A program made the translations under genes and the position numbers. A stretch of 64,000 nt of DNA from Apus apus (lineage: Eukaryota; Chordata; Aves; Apodiformes; Apodidae). The stretch is taken from assembly GCF_020740795.1 (NCBI RefSeq), contig NC_067285.1, positions 38,848,511-38,912,510 on the forward strand, written 5' to 3'. Below the pieces are notes generated by a model, which worked only from the letters and a program-made list of their open reading frames with translations, was not told the DNA's origin and did no database searches. Shown here one piece after another: positions 43,701 through 58,700 of this stretch; within the stretch, counting starts at the first letter, position 1; every line of letters starts with the position of its first letter.

Positions 43701-46700
43701 AGTTATGTTTTCAAGGAGACTTAACTAATAATTTCAATAAGGCTTAGAAGTGAACAGTGTGAATAACTCCACTGACCTTGTTTCTTTAGGTTTACATACG
43801 TGCAATTGAGGGCAGTTTTCATGTAGAGCATTCCTAAGACATGGTGAGTTTCTCTGTTGGAGGCCAGAACCACTTAGCATCAAAGCTGGAGGTGTTTCGG
43901 CTTTGTTGTTTAAACAAAAACATGATGTGAAATTGTAGCCTGATGTGTGACTACTGCCTGTCACATTTCTTCCCAGGCTTTGGCCTCACCAGGAATGGAG
44001 CTCAGAAGAGCAGTTCTTTTGTGGGATGTGCATGACTTGGTTTTGATATAACCTAAGGAAAACAATGGTTTATTTATTTATTTTTTTAATAGCCTAACCA
44101 AAGCAACCTGATGATTTCTTCCAGTGGGATGAGCCAGAAAGCTAGAAGTACAAATTCAGGCAGGCTAGCTGTGATACAGCTTGCGTGCAATGAAGGGAAG
44201 TATGAAGTTCAAATGGACTGAAAAATGGTTGATGTTTCTGGTGTGAAATAGGTGGGTGGTCCCTATGTAAAACACGTAGTAAGAGGTCCCAACAGAAGAG
44301 CATGCAGATGCTGTTCCTGTGCACACTGGCTGTGGTAAATGGGTCATTTTCTGGACTCTCTGTGCTGAAATATCTTGGCAGTTGAAAGCTATTCAGGGCA
44401 CAGAACCTGGTGTTTGTGGTTTGGTGCAGTGCCTTGCAGAGGGGGGGTCATGGCCCCAGCATCTGGGGTTCAGTGGTGCTGAATGGTAGGAGGGAGATGA
44501 CTGGATGAGTGCTGTCCTCCTGGCTCTTACGCAAGCAGGAAGACTGTGCACGTCTGCTGTTGAGGTCTGTGCTCCAGTTTGCACCCTTGGGAGCTACTGA
44601 GCAGCCCAAGGAGGTGCGAGTAAAACATGATGCACCCGAGGAGTGGCTGCTCTCCTGCTGGCACTGGCTCTCCCAGGGCCCACGTGCACTGGCCTGCTGC
44701 AGGACCAGGCTCTGGTGCCATGTTGGCACTGTAACGTGCAGAGTGGGAGCCTTGGGTGTACCAAGCCATCTCTTTCTGCTGCACAGTTGCGAGAGGAAGA
44801 GCTGGACATTAGCCTTCCTTTTTGAAGGCTTACTGGGTCCCTGGAGCAGTTACGTACCTGTCAGATCCCAGGTGCTTTGGGGGGTGAGCAACCATGCAGT
44901 GCTGCTCTGGGCTCTGTGCCTCACCTGCTGCTTTGAGGGGTGCAAAGGGTAGAGACTGCTCCATGTCCAGCCTTTGCAGTGTTAATGAGAAATACAGCAG
45001 CACAACACTTGCTTTGGTATCTCTCATTAAATGACTCAAGGCAAGGGCAAAAACGTGGGAATTGTGCCCCAATTTTGTGATAGGCAGATCTGCAGCCCTT
45101 GGAGTTGCAGAGCACATCAGAGCAGGGAGCTCCTTCATGTGCACTAATCCTGCCTAATTTTCTGCAGGAAACACTTGCACGGAGCAGCCTGAATTTGCCT
45201 TTGGGTATGTTTGTCTTCCTGAATCCATGAAGCTGTGACAGGATTTACCTGCTCTGTCAGATCTTCAGAGCCTTGCTGCTGTGGAGACACAAGGCACAGT
45301 GTCGGGGAGCCTGCTCCCTGGGCAGCACCCCTGCTTGGCTCCCACAGGCCTCCTTGCTTGACTCATGCTCAGCTGTTCCATGGTATGTGCTGGCACAGTT
45401 AGTTGGCCAAGCTAAACAGCTCTGTGCTTTGCTGACAGAGGGATGCCTTAGGTGCCCTGCTGCCTATCCTGGTGATGGCAGGAAAAAAAGGAATTGACTT
45501 GGAGCCTGGAAAAGAGGCTCTAGTCTGGGCAGCCTGTGGCCTGAGTGGGACAGGAGCTAATGGGGCCGTGCTCTGGTCCCAGTGCTCTGCCTTTGCACAT
45601 CTCTCTGCAGGAGGGCAGCCTGCTCTGAGCTGCCTCTGTGCTCTCCTGCCAGGACAGTGGGATGAGAGGTGGCTGGTGTGCCTGGGCACTGGGTCACACT
45701 GCTCTGCAGTGACACCTCGTATGGGCACCAGAGGATGAGAAATCTGAGGCATGTGAATATGTGCAGCTGCATCATACAGTAACTGCAGGAGATGTGAGCT
45801 AAGGGCAGATCCTCTTGTTACTGTGACTCGGAGAAACAGACTTGCAGAGTGTTCCATTCTTCCCTTCCAAAAGTTGTCCTTGAGCCACGTATTGCAGCAG
45901 AGTGCCCTATGTGTTGTCATTACTCATAAGGTTGCAAGCCTTTGAATTATACCCAGTATGTGTTTAGCTTGACTATCTGGGGGAAGTCTGAGCAGCTGGA
46001 CTGCTCAAGTGAGTAGAAGGCAAGAGAATTTCTCCTGTTGGGCTTCCAGGGTGTATTGAGGAGCAACACTAGTGCTGTGGGTTTAATTTAACACTAGTCT
46101 GTTATAAGCAGTAGCATGTATTGCTACAGCACAGGTCTTGACAGGAGGGCAGACATTTAAAGTTAAGTCTGGATCCAGCTGCTTTTGCTTTCCTTTAAAG
46201 CATGAGCATGACTGGGGTGGACAGTGCAAGCAGTGGCCAACATTAATTAATCTGTGGCAGTGGGTGCTGGATCTAGTTTAACCTCTTAGCAGGGCTCCAT
46301 TGACAGCTAATGAAATGTTGAAGCAGCCTGTGTACAGAATAACTTAGAAATTTGGAAGAACATCGGTTCCAGGGAGCACATGGGTGAATGCCAGCAGTTT
46401 GCAAATCTCTGCCAATGGTCTTGTGAGCAGTGGCCTGCTGCAGGAAAAAAAAAAAACAACATTGGATTAGCTCAGGGTGATGTTTGGAAGTGCCACACTT
46501 GGATCCTAAAGACTGGCCCTCCTGCAGAGCAGCCCCAGGCTCTAGGCAAGATATTTTAAAGTCAGCAGAAATATATTAAATATGAGTATTCTCCATGCCT
46601 CCAGCAAGAATTGGGAAGCAACACAGGGAGGCACTTTTAGCTATCAGCTTTTCCCAAGCAACATTTGCAATATCTCTGTAATTTGGGAAGACAGTTTCCT

Positions 46701-49700
46701 TGTTTCAAGTACTTGGACTGTCTGGGCAAACGCCAGGTCTCTTGATCTAACAGCTCCTAGGTAGCTCGGTACCATTACAGACCTGCTGTCTGGTTCAGGA
46801 GCTTGGTGTTGGATGCCTTTTCTTGCAGCTGAAGAAGTGGAAGCCTTGTCTCAGCACCAGCCTTGAGAGCCAAATGTGAACCCAGCAGCACTCCCCTGCC
46901 TCTTTGCAGCATTTCAACCTCCTGCTTTTCATTAAAGCTGTCGCGACACTGCAGGTAGAGCAGGACTGAGATACCAGAAGCCAAAGGTCCAGCTCACAAA
47001 GGTGTTTGGGAACATTGGTATGTGGATGGGAAGCCTTTTACAGTTGACAGGATCAGTGCCTGCCTCCCACTAATTGTTGGTTCTTTGCTCTCAGCTCCGT
47101 GACAGAACTGAAAACATGATTGAAGTCTGGTATTTTCCCTCATGTTGGTTTTAATAACAAAGCACATCTTCACATCTGAGGAACACCATGATAGCCACCC
47201 CTCTGCAAGTCCTTGGAATGTCTCATCTCTTGCTTTGCAAAAGTCTGAGCACAGTATTTATCTGTGAGAATTGTTGCTTTGGGAATAATTACAGAAGGCT
47301 ACAAGGAGACTTGCTGGAGTTAGTCTGTGTTACCTGGGTTGTGTTGGTAACTTTTGCCTCCAGACGTGGTCACACAATAAAGCACTGCTTGCCTCTGAGC
47401 AGCTGGAGCCATTGCCTTTCACATGGGGTGTTTTTGGTGGTTTTAGAGCCTGGGAACATTTTGTGGTTGATTGCCTGAGCTGCTGGGTGGAGGAGGCATG
47501 GCCTTCAGAAAGGAGGGTGAATCTCCTGTGTCAGGTTTGTTCCTGGACATTGGGCTGTTGCATCAGATATGGAAACCTGCTAAGCAGAAACTCCTCAAAG
47601 ACCCACAGGGGTTGGCAGGACAGGGGCTGACAGGGAGTTATTCCCTGAGAGAGGGCACTCAGCAGTTTTGTAGCTCAGCCTGTAGTTGTCACCTGTAGGG
47701 AAACAGCCAGCCTGGCCTGCCAGCCACCTTCCTCTGGGGCTGCTGGAGCTCTGGGGAGGCTGTGCTGGTGGTGTGAGCTCACTCCTGAAGCAGTGGGAAC
47801 CTCTGCCTTTCCTGTGTGTGTAGTCACTGACCAGCTCAAATGCAAGTTCACTGTTCTCTGGTTAAAGACCCTGTGTTCCCAGAAAGCGTGTTATCTCTTA
47901 GTAAGCATTGGCTGTAACACACAGGGTCTTCTCTTTCTTTTGCAAAGAGCCTGATAAACAAACTATGTTTTTACTGCAGGCCTGTTCCTGGCATAGCCAT
48001 GGAGCTGGGAAGCACTCTGAAGGGTTTATGGCCAGCAGAGCATTGCCAGGAAACGTCCTGTGTCATAGGAGGAAAGATGACGTTTGCAGCTAAGCCCCCA
48101 GATTTTGCCAAGTAAGCTGGGCCCATGGTTGGTGTGCTCAGCTGCAGGATACCTGGCTACACAGGCAGCTGCTGCTTTCAGAGGCCTCAGTCAGCTAAGT
48201 TGTTTGCTGTCCTCATGAAGCTTATCCCCTTGCCTGCTGTGAAGCACCTGCCCTCTCGTTTCCAGGCTCCCACTGTGTGTGGAGGTGGCTGTTTCCTGCC
48301 TCTCTTGTGACATCTCAGTCTGTCTAGTGGACAGGTTGAAATGCTGTGTCATCTTCAAATGTCCTGCAGCTTTGACACATGCCACGAGTTCACTGAACAC
48401 ACAGCTCTGCCAGGGGCTGTGTTGGGACAGAGAACTTTTGAAAAAAATAGCTGTAGGAAGGCAGTTTTGGGAACTGCTGTGGGGGGGAACCAAACACAAA
48501 CCCCTTTAACTGATAGCAGTAGACATGGGGGAAAACATCCAAATACTAGGAAGTAAGTTTCCTTCATTTTTAGAGATGCAAGTCTCCATACTTAGATGAT
48601 GTCAAAAGGTTCTAAAGCTGTAGGGTCTATTTTGTAAGATTCCAAGGAGCCTTCCATCTGTCATCCAGAGCTCAGAGCTACCAAGTGAGAGCTGTGCCAG
48701 CTAATTGACACTGCTCCTGAGTGCTGGCTGAAGACCATGGGATCCCCTTTCTCTTCAGCTCCCAGAAAGTGGCAAATCACTGATAGAGCCTGTAGGATGA
48801 CAGGCTGTAGTGATGAACCTGCTGCCAAGTTATGGACATGCATTGTTTGATGAGACTGATCTTACAGTAGTTATGGGAAACCGTGCAGAGAACAGCTGTG
48901 TCTGATAGACAGTTATTAATCAGTAAGTGAATTAATTGGATTGGCTGGATATGGTGGTGTTAAAACATTGCTGCTTCCCTCCTTCCCCGAGCTTATGAAT
49001 AAGTTTGCTTTTCTGTGCTGTTAAATATGTGACTTCCATCAGCTTATTGCACGGGTGGTGCTGGACATAGTCTTGGAGTGGGCAACCGGTTGATTCCCCT
49101 GGCTGACAGGAGGGGAAATTCAAGAATAAACCCACAGAAGACACAGCAGCTTCCTTTCCTGCTCCTGTACCCTGGGACTTTTCTGAGAAAAGACTTGCTG
49201 ACCACGGGACAATTAGTACTGGAAAAGCTTTGTGTTTTTTGTCAGGTTAGTGTACAGTATGCTTCCTGAGGTTAGACAGGATTTTTTTTTTTTTTCTTTT
49301 GTGTTTTGTTTTCCTGGTGGAATAATCTTTGTATGGCTGGAGCACTGGGCCCTTTAAAGTTGATAGTAGGTTTTGTTTCCAGGTCTCAATGATTTGTAAG
49401 TAAGAAAAGAATTTTATGGTTACAGGAGGCATTTAATTAGTGTCTGGATTTTAGCCACCAAAGTGAGTTTGTTTATAGAGGTACTGTTGGTATTTTCCTT
49501 TAGGAGTTTTCCACCTGTAGTTGTTAGAAATAACACTGAGTGAATAAAACTTGGCAACAGTAAAACAAAAATATTTTTCCTCTTGCTTATTTCCTTAAGC
49601 TTCGTCTTGATGCACTGTTGCATTGGGAGTTTTTGTTTTGGAGTGTATATGCCACATTTTCTAGAGCAAAAGATGAAAACTGGCCAAGAGAAGCTCAGCT

Positions 49701-52700
49701 TCTGAAAACATACCAGTTGGTTCAGGGGCTGGTAGCATCTCAGCCTACTTGCAAGAAGGGGAAGTGTGGGACCTTGTTGTTTTATTTACTTATTTTTCCT
49801 TTCACGTTGGTCAGTCTTGAAGATATTTCTGCCTTCTCAGCTCCAGAAGCTCAGTGTAGAGCTTTGTCTCTTCATGACTGCTGCTGCATAACTCATGTTT
49901 GTGGGAAAGTGAGTGTGGGATTAGTCTCATTTCTTAAGGAATGATCTTCCTCCCCTGAAATCTAGATGTGCTTCTTAGAAGCTTGCTGGGGGTGTTCACT
50001 GACAGTGCTGAGCTTGAGGTATGTGCAAGTAGATTGCAGGCTGTAAAATATGAAACTGCCTGGAGCAAGTGCAACCTCTAATGATGGTTGGTGTCTACCA
50101 GAGCTGGCATAGCAATGCCACAGCACTGTGCCTCTTGCCCAGGGTACCTGAACCTCCTGGGTCTTCCGAGGTGACCCGGAGTGAAGTTTGGCCTTGACCA
50201 AGTAGCTGCTTGGGCTGTGGGAGGCTTTGCCCCCTCCTGGCTGATGCCAGCCCTCCTCTGAACCCTTTAGTAGTTGGTGTCTTTGCATTTGACTGTGAGC
50301 AGGATCTTGACAGGGGTAGTCTGACACCAGAGTGAGATGAGAAGAAGAGGAGTGGGACTTGTGGGCTGCAAAGCCCTTGCTGCTAGGGGGATTTGCAGCC
50401 TTTATGCTTGGGACTGAGTTGTAAGAGAGGAGAAACTGCAACCCCTGAAGGCTTTGTGCTGCATGCAGGCTTTGAGTTTGGTGCCAAGTGCTAGGACATC
50501 CAGGCAGACACAAGTGCAGAACCACTTCTGCTGGGAGAGAAACCAGTTACTGTAATGTCCCCTGTGCCAGCCTTGTCCCCCTCACACACCCAGCCTGCTA
50601 ATACTGGGCTGGCTCAGATTCCAGAGGATGGGAAAGGAGAAAAAGGGTAACTCTACAGGCTTTATTATGAGAGATTCATGAAGGGGGGTCCTGAGTAGGT
50701 TTTTGCATGTGTAGAGACTTGTGCCAGTTCTGCATCTGGCTTTATTTGCATTATTAGGATTAAACTAATCTGCTTGAAATCCACCATGATGGGGAGTTGC
50801 TGTTTGCCCTGTGCTGTGTAGTGGTGAAAAGGCTTTCTCCAGGCTGGGAGTCTGGTCTGTGAGACAGATCATAAAGTTGTACCACACACACATGTTGTGT
50901 CATTCTTTTCCTAGTGGGTTGTGACCTGTGACTTTACTTTTTATATTAAGCCTGACATTTGCCTTTATTCCAGGCTTTCTAGACTTCTGTAGCACAGTGC
51001 CCAGTATAAAATGGGTAGTTGGTGGGGACTCTGCATAGGTTTCAGTAAAAAGTTGTTCTGTTGCCTTGCATTTGTGTACAGACCATTTTAGTGGCAGTGT
51101 TGAGCTTCACCTCACAGCAAAGGCAGTGACTTGTTCTCTGGATTTTCCAGAGTGACCAGGGAGGGGCTAGTCTTGAAGCTGCCCTTGAACTGACTGCATG
51201 ATCTGTTGGCAGCTGGGCTGGGTGAACACCCCTCCACACACCCTTACACACTCGGAATCGTGTCTTCCCCACAGAGACTGCAGCCATGTGCTTTATTGTC
51301 TTGTCTCCACGTAGTCAGTGGGTGAGGGACTGAGTCCCACCACAGAGGAGAGCAGTGGTTTCCTGCTTGGGAACCCCCACAGCAGAACACTGCTCATCTG
51401 TCCATCTTTCAGAGATCTGCTGTTACGTGGGTTTTTTTGTTTTGTTTTTTTTTTTTGAAATGGCAACTGGCAGGCAGTTTTCAGACATCCAAAACTCTGC
51501 ATGTGTTTGCTTGGAGGCCACAGAAATACACTGGAGACCGAAGTGGAGAGCACATGGAGGGCTCTGGTTTGATCCCAGCTGCTTAGAAATTGTTAGCATC
51601 TTGGTGGAGAGCCTGGAAGGTGAGGAGAGGTGGTAACATCAGGGAGAAGGGCAAAAGTCATCTCTGAGCTTTAGCTGAGGCCACAACTGGTATTAGTTCA
51701 CCATACCTAAGCTCTTAGTCATTGCCAGGCCTACCTGTAGCATTTGTGTTAGGTGAGTGTGTAGCCACAGCAGTTTTAAAATGCCAGGTGTCTGTGCCTG
51801 TGCGTTTTGCTGGGACGTTAAGGCCTGGATTTCCCCCAACTCAGATGCCCTGTTACTTCAGTTGCCTCAGTAGCTGTTCCTGCCTGACTACAGGTAAAGG
51901 CACAATAAAGGCAAATTGTGTGGCTTTTTCTTACCCTGAATACCACGGAGTTACCTGCTTTTCCAGGTCCTTTCTTCTTCACAGCTTTTCCCTCCTAGAC
52001 ATCTCTCACACAAAGTTTCTTTTACTCAAGGGGATAAAATTGTAGCCTTCAGAAATTTTCTGTGGCTGGCCTAAAACATTTATGTTTTTGCTCAGGAGCA
52101 CCTCGCTGAATTAAGCTGCATCAAGGAAATCATCTCAGCTTGTATAAAAGAGGAAGGAAAGCTGAGGTGACTGCAGGAACTGAAGTTCTTGGTGTGATCT
52201 GAGCTTGCTCTGGTGGCAGAGCTTGCCCAGCCTCTGAAGCTGAGAGCTGCAAGCTAAAATACAGCTAGGAGCTATGCATGTGCTTGAGAAGGGGCACCCC
52301 GGGGGGGCTCAGAAGCTCTGCCAGGACCATGCTGTGTGCTGGGGCTGGGCACACAGCAGAAACTGGGGGGCTGGTGCTGACCCTGCCTTCCTGGTGTGTG
52401 TCTTCGGAAGCTGCATGTGAATCTCCTACCCTCTGCTGGCACAGACCTGCTGCCTCTTGCCAGAATCTGGCCCCAGGGTGCAAGCTGTGCTCAAACACCT
52501 CTGGAGCCTGGTGCATCCAATGAGCCGTGGTGTGGCTTTTATAATATGTTCCCAGTTGAACCAATGAAACTCTTTATGTTATTCCTCAGGAATTCCTGCC
52601 TCAGTGATAGAGGTGTTTTGAAAAAAGAGGTCCCTGCAAAAGAAACTTGTTGGACAAGCTGAGCATTAGGTGTCATTGCCTGTAATTGGGAGAGGGATCC

Positions 52701-55700
52701 CTCCCTGCTGGGTGATGTTCCTGGGCTCACCTCCTGTGGGGAAAACACCATTCTTGTTTCAGGGTGACAGTGTCTGGCTGAGCCACCTTTGGAGGTGAGA
52801 GCACTCAGAGGAGGGCAGAGACAGTGTCTGTCTGCTCGGTGAATGGTGTGAAGATTCTTCCATGAAAAAAGCCTCCACTTTTCTAGAGCCTTCCGAGGGA
52901 TTCAGCCTCTCAAGCAACCACTTCCTTTTTCTCTGTGCCTGTGGATGACCTGCAGCTGGTGAAGTGTGAGGTGTGAACAGTCAAGGGGCTTCAGGAGTCT
53001 CTCGTTGATGCTGGTTGGATGGAGATGCCATCAAGATCCCCTTGACTTCCTGTGCTGTGGCATGGCACGGGGTGGGAAGGCAGCACAAGGCTTCTCTGCC
53101 TTGGCTGTAGTGTCTGCAAAGCCTCATTCCAGCTGACTTGTTCCAGATGGTAGGTAGCTGGCTTAATTTGGGCTGTCTTCACTCGCTTGTTGACACGGGT
53201 TCCTCCTGTGTTAATTAGCAGATGAAGCTGATGGTACCCATGCTTTGCTGTGCACGGTCGTGGAGGTCTGATGTATGGGGATGGAAAAGGATAGGGAGAA
53301 AAAGTGATGTGTTCTCTATTTGGTGCTAGCTGAGGCTGCCTGGGCTGGCTCCAGTGGGAGATAGGATTTCAAGGCTCTCACTTCCCTCTTGGAATCACCC
53401 ACTTGGTGGAACATCTCTGTGGCTTCTTAGCTAGCTCCTCTGCCCCAGGCAAAAAAAATGGTCATGAATATTAGATTTCCTCACTGGTCTGTTTGCAGTG
53501 GAGGCTGAGGATGCGTCTTGGAGAGGACAGAAACGTTCAGCTTTAGAGGGAGCTGTGCTGTGGAAGAGGTCTTGGTGGCTCATGCTGTGGTTTGGACTTG
53601 CAGTTCTGTAACATCTTTCACGTTGTGGTACTTGTAGCTAGTCCTGAGCACCTAGAGTGAAAGGAAAGTCTTTTCCCTCTGTGGGGTGTGGGGAGGGATG
53701 GCTCTACATAAACTCCAGTGCAGAAAAGCAGCTATGGGGCAGAGTGGGATTTTTCATGTGTATGGGAGTTGGTTTAGATCTCTGGAATAAAAGGCTTATC
53801 TCTGTCTCAACCCAAAAACTGGAGCTGTGAAGCTCATCCTTGTGACTAGAGAGTTAATCCTCTCTTCTAGTGCTGTAAATGTTTATTTAGCTGTCTCTCT
53901 TATACATTTATAGAGTGCAAACATTTTTTAAGTGTATGTTGGGCAATTGCCACTGTCCTGTCTGGGGATTCTTTATGATCCTAGAGCATCACCAGGATTG
54001 TAGTGGTCACCAAGTGCCTTTGTGATCCTGCCCCTTTGCAAATGATGGATGCAGGGAGGACTGTGGGAATGTTCCTGTCTGTGGGCTGCATGTGAGGAAA
54101 ATGTTTGTCTGACTGCCTATCCAGCCCAGAAATGTGGAGTCTCTGTAGCAGTCTCAGCACAGCAACACATGAGGAGGACAAAAAGCCTGGTGCAGAGTGG
54201 CCTTCTGGTTCCATCTCCTAAAGATAGCAGTGTTGTGACTGTGCCGTGAACCTAGATCTCATCTGCTTTCCTGTGGAAGAACTCTGGCCAATTAACGTTT
54301 TTGGAAAGACAAAACACAGTCTTTCAAGGCAACCACAGGAATCTGGAATTAATGAGGTGGAGGGAAGGAAGTACTTCAGCTAAAGTGGGGAATCGCTCCT
54401 TGAAGCTATGTCCTATTTATGAAAATTTTTGGGTAGGATTTCCCTGTTAAAGGCAGGAAAACGAAGACTTGCTGAAGGCAAGTGGGGAACATGCTGCTGT
54501 CGAGTCAGTTGAGAGCTTGAAGTTTACTGACTGATGTTTCAGAACTGTCAGCTAAATAATTCAATGAGCCTTGACCTTTTCCTCTGCATGCAGATTCAGT
54601 TCAACTTAATTCCACTTTCTCTCCTGCTGAAGACAGAAAACTACAGGCTCAGGCGAACAACAATCTTTGTAATCCTCTATATTCTTCGATTGCTGAGCTT
54701 CTCTTTATTAATAATTAATCCTTCTGTGTGTCCTTTAAGACCTTCACATACAGTAAGGGGCTACGCGTGTTCCCTTTTCCTTTGATAAGCAGATGTGAGG
54801 AGACTGTGACTTGACCATACCATGAACATGTTAAAATCTGGTGCTGCTGGACAAGTAAAGTTTCCCTGAGGAATCCCAGTGTGTATCTAGCACCTTTTGG
54901 AACCCTAGAAGTCCTGGTAGGGATTTTCCAAGGAGTACATGTACCTGTTTCGTTTAGGTCATCCAATAACTTCAAGCCCAGGATGAGTTGCTGGTGCTCT
55001 GCAGTCGTGTAGCTGAACAATGACTGGAGACCTGTTCATACTCTCTGCTGTGGTACCTGGGCATTGAGGGAAACCATGGATGTATGCAGTGTTGTCTTAG
55101 GATTGTGATATGAATTCAATTACAGTGATAAACTCTTTAGTCAGGGCTCAAGAGAACAACTGAATAAATGGTCTGGAGCTCTGTGCCTTTTATATACACA
55201 TCTCTGTGTGCCCTGGATGGGTGCAGACAGTGGTGGCATGTCTGTGTGCTCTGAGCGAGCCAGCAGGGCACAGCATTCATGCAGATCCCCCTAATAGGTC
55301 CCAGGGCTAATTAATTATTCAGAGCACAGTATGGAGCACCTTTCAGGCCTGGAGCTTGCTGAATTGGAGCTGACAGAACGTGTCCTTGATGTGCAGCTAC
55401 TCTTTTTCGGGGAAAGAAAACATGGGGTTAAGGAGCTGCAATCCAGCCTTGTTTGGTTGTGCCTGGACTACTTGGCAAGGAAAGCTGTTGCTTTTTGTTT
55501 GGAATGGTCCTTAATTTGATTCAGGTATTGAAACAGTGCTGCCTTGTTACAATTTTTTTAAGCAAGCCCTATGGGCTGCTTTCCTTTCTCCAGATCTCCA
55601 TATTTTGTGCTGGTTGTGTTCACATCCCGAAGTAGCCTGGAGTTGGTGGAAGCCTGGGGAAGGCTTGAGGAAAATTTGGCAGTGGGATCAGGTGCTCTGT

Positions 55701-58700
55701 TCCCAGACTTGTGTTAATTCTACCTACTTGTGCCCAGGATGGGTGTCCTGGAGAGCTCCCTGCAAAGACCCCTCTGCTTTGGTGTAACTGGGAATCTGGC
55801 CAAGTTCATACATCACACTGTTCTCTGTGTCCAGTCCCACGTTGTGCTGTGCCTCTGGCTCATGGCTTTTAGTGAAGTATAAATCCACTTATTTAACAGG
55901 CTGTGATGCAGCTGTTTCAGGGCTATTTTAAGTGTATGACAGTGGAATACAGAAGGAAATGGCTGCTGTTGGGTTTTTCCTCCCTGCTGTCTTGCTGGGC
56001 TGCATCTGGATCTGTGGTGGTGTGGGACTGTGTAGCCAGAAGGGCTGGAAAAGGGCAAAAGAACAGGAAAAAAGCATTTCTAATGTCTGTATAGCAACAT
56101 GCCTTCCTGCCACCTCTCAGCTTCTGCCCTACTGCTCTGAATTGTTTTTAACTCTTAAGTTTAGACATTCTCAAGTCTAACAACAACTCGACCTTCTCCA
56201 ACACTTGCTGGTGTAAACTGGCCTAGTGTCACCAACTGATCCCATATTGCTGTGCAGCAGCTGGTGCTCTGCTGGACCATGGTCCTCACCAAAATGTTTT
56301 GCTCCGGGCTGCTGTGGAGGATCCTCCAAGTTTCTCAGCTGTGCCTGGCTGAGAGGGGATGGCTGGGGATGCTGTGAAGGATGTATCTGTCTTTCCCTGT
56401 ATGTGGCACTTCAGAAGACAAAAGACAGGGAAATTGCAATAAATGGCTGGCTGTTTTTGGAAACAAGAGTGGAGCATTTCAACTTGGGGAGCCTGGCACT
56501 GAATAATAACTCCCATTTTAATTCATCAATCTCATCCAAGCAGTCAAAAAGGCAGTTAGCTGCATGTCGTCCTCCTGTCAGGAGAGAAGTTGGCCAGAGA
56601 AGCAAAGAACATCTGGTTCTCATTGGGCTCTGCCTTTGCATGGTCTTCCTTCTTGTTTGTCACATTAAGTCTTCCCCCTCCCTTCCTCCTTCCTCTCTTT
56701 TTTTTTTTCCTTTCAGTGAGTTTACAAGCCTTGCTGGAATGCACATATGGTCCTTATCATCCCTGAAGTCCAGCTGCTTTTTTTTTTTTGCTGGTTAGCA
56801 GTTTGTGACATCAGGGGCTGTTAGAGGCATTAGTTACTTTTACTCCAAATAGAAAGGTCCGTGGTTTTTGGAAACCTACAGAGGAAAATGCATTTTATGT
56901 CAGTTCTTGGCATAAATTGAACTGTTAGTGCTCCGAGCTCGTCCTGACCTTTAGCCAAACATTTTGCCTGGAATATGAACGCTCGTTCCCACCCTCTACA
57001 GCCACTTCTGAATTGTCAGATTTTGCTGACTTCCCTCTTCCCAGAAGAATGTGACTGTGTCCTTTTTCTCCATCCTCCTGCTGAGCTGCAGCAGTGTGCC
57101 AATGTAAGCAGTTCCCCTGGCCTCCCTGCACTAATGGAAGAGTGTCCAACATCACCCGGTCTCTGAAGGTGTCTCCTTGGGAACCTCTTGCTTTGTCTTG
57201 CTGGTAGCTTCCTTAGGCTCGTGGTTACCCAAATGAAAACTCATGTATTTGTAGAGTAATATCCTGTGGAAGGAGAGGCAGCATGAGGCCCACACCTCCC
57301 CTCCCTGTCTTCTACTGCTGGGTGCTGTGTTGACCAAATAGCTTCCAGCCTTCCTCCCACAAAATAACCTTTTCTGCTAGCCCAGTTCTCTGGGATGAAA
57401 TGGAAAAACCAGCTTGTTCAAAGGAGAGCTGTTTTGTGTTCCCTGTGACCTCCTTGGTTACTGAGCAAGGGAGCCAGCTGGGGTGTAACATTGGGATGGT
57501 ATTCCTTGTTTCTGGGAGTAGGGAACCCTGTCTCCTTGCTGATGTTTTTAGACGTTGCTGGAGGGCTGGGGCAGGGGACTTGCTGAATGAAGTATGCTCA
57601 GCTGAGAAGCTGTGTGCCTCTGAGCAGCTACAGCTGGTGCCACCTTCTATCCAGGAAGAAGAAGATGGTTCCCTGAGGTCCAGCCCTTGGGGACAATCGC
57701 TGCAGCAGCGAGTCACATGGTGGGCTGGTTGATGGCAGGGTGGGAGGTATTAACTAGCCAGCTTGCCTGCCTCTCTGATGGGTCTTCATGGCTTCCTTGG
57801 CCCATTAATCTACAGACTAGCTCTTCCAAAAGGGTCTGCTCTCCCTGTTTAGATAGAAGGGGAAAAAAACAAGCTGGACCTCCCAGACTTCAGTAGCTCT
57901 CACAAAGACATCTCTGCCCCAGTCTGCAGACAGCCAGCAGCAGAAGGATGGAGACAGGAACTCCCCCTCCTCTGCTGGTGACACTGATGGTTATCCTAGC
58001 CTAAAACAACAATGAAGAACTCCTTCCTTTCTAGATTAACTGATTGATTGCTGTGGCCTGTTTTTTTGTGGCATGCCTGCACTTACTATGGCAAGGAGGG
58101 GAAAAGAATTGTTCTTTCTTTTCATGTCTGTCGTCCCCCCCCCATTACTATGAGACTTGGGTTCCCTTGCCCAAGAATTAAGGGCTTAATTGTCACTTCA
58201 GTCTGTGTATGGAAAGGGATGAGGGTTGAGGATGGTGCTGTTTCAAGGAAATGAAATGGTGAGCTTGGCTCTGCTATAAGTGCTGGGGATACTTTGTGTC
58301 CTGGTGACAGGGACCCTGACTTTAACACAGGGAGAGGGTACAATAGATCCATCTCTTGCCAACTACCCTTTGTTTCTGTGCTCTTTCCTGAGCTCCCTTT
58401 TAGTCTGAGCAGGCTAAAGTACCTCTGAGGTCCCTGGCTTTGGATGTAGCATCTAAGATTCCTTCAGAAACATAGCATTGGGGAAAAAATGTAGCTGGCC
58501 TGAGCTGCTGACAACAATAAAAGCTTTCAGAATTTCTTAAAGGTGCCTCCTCAGTCGTGTGGCCTCAAATAACCAAACACTTGCTTCATATTTGTGGCTG
58601 AGCTCAATATTTTGCATACCAGCATTTTTCCCCTCTTGGATTTTGAGGCTGGTTTTTGTTTTCTTTAACTCCTCAGAGGCCGTGTGAAGCTGACCCCCAG

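Noticed and set aside
49962-50525. 187-codon minus-strand frame in SEPTIN11 intron 1
   Set aside because: Composition (many Ser, Gln, His, Pro) is typical of a chance antisense frame, and no splice or promoter signal was seen.
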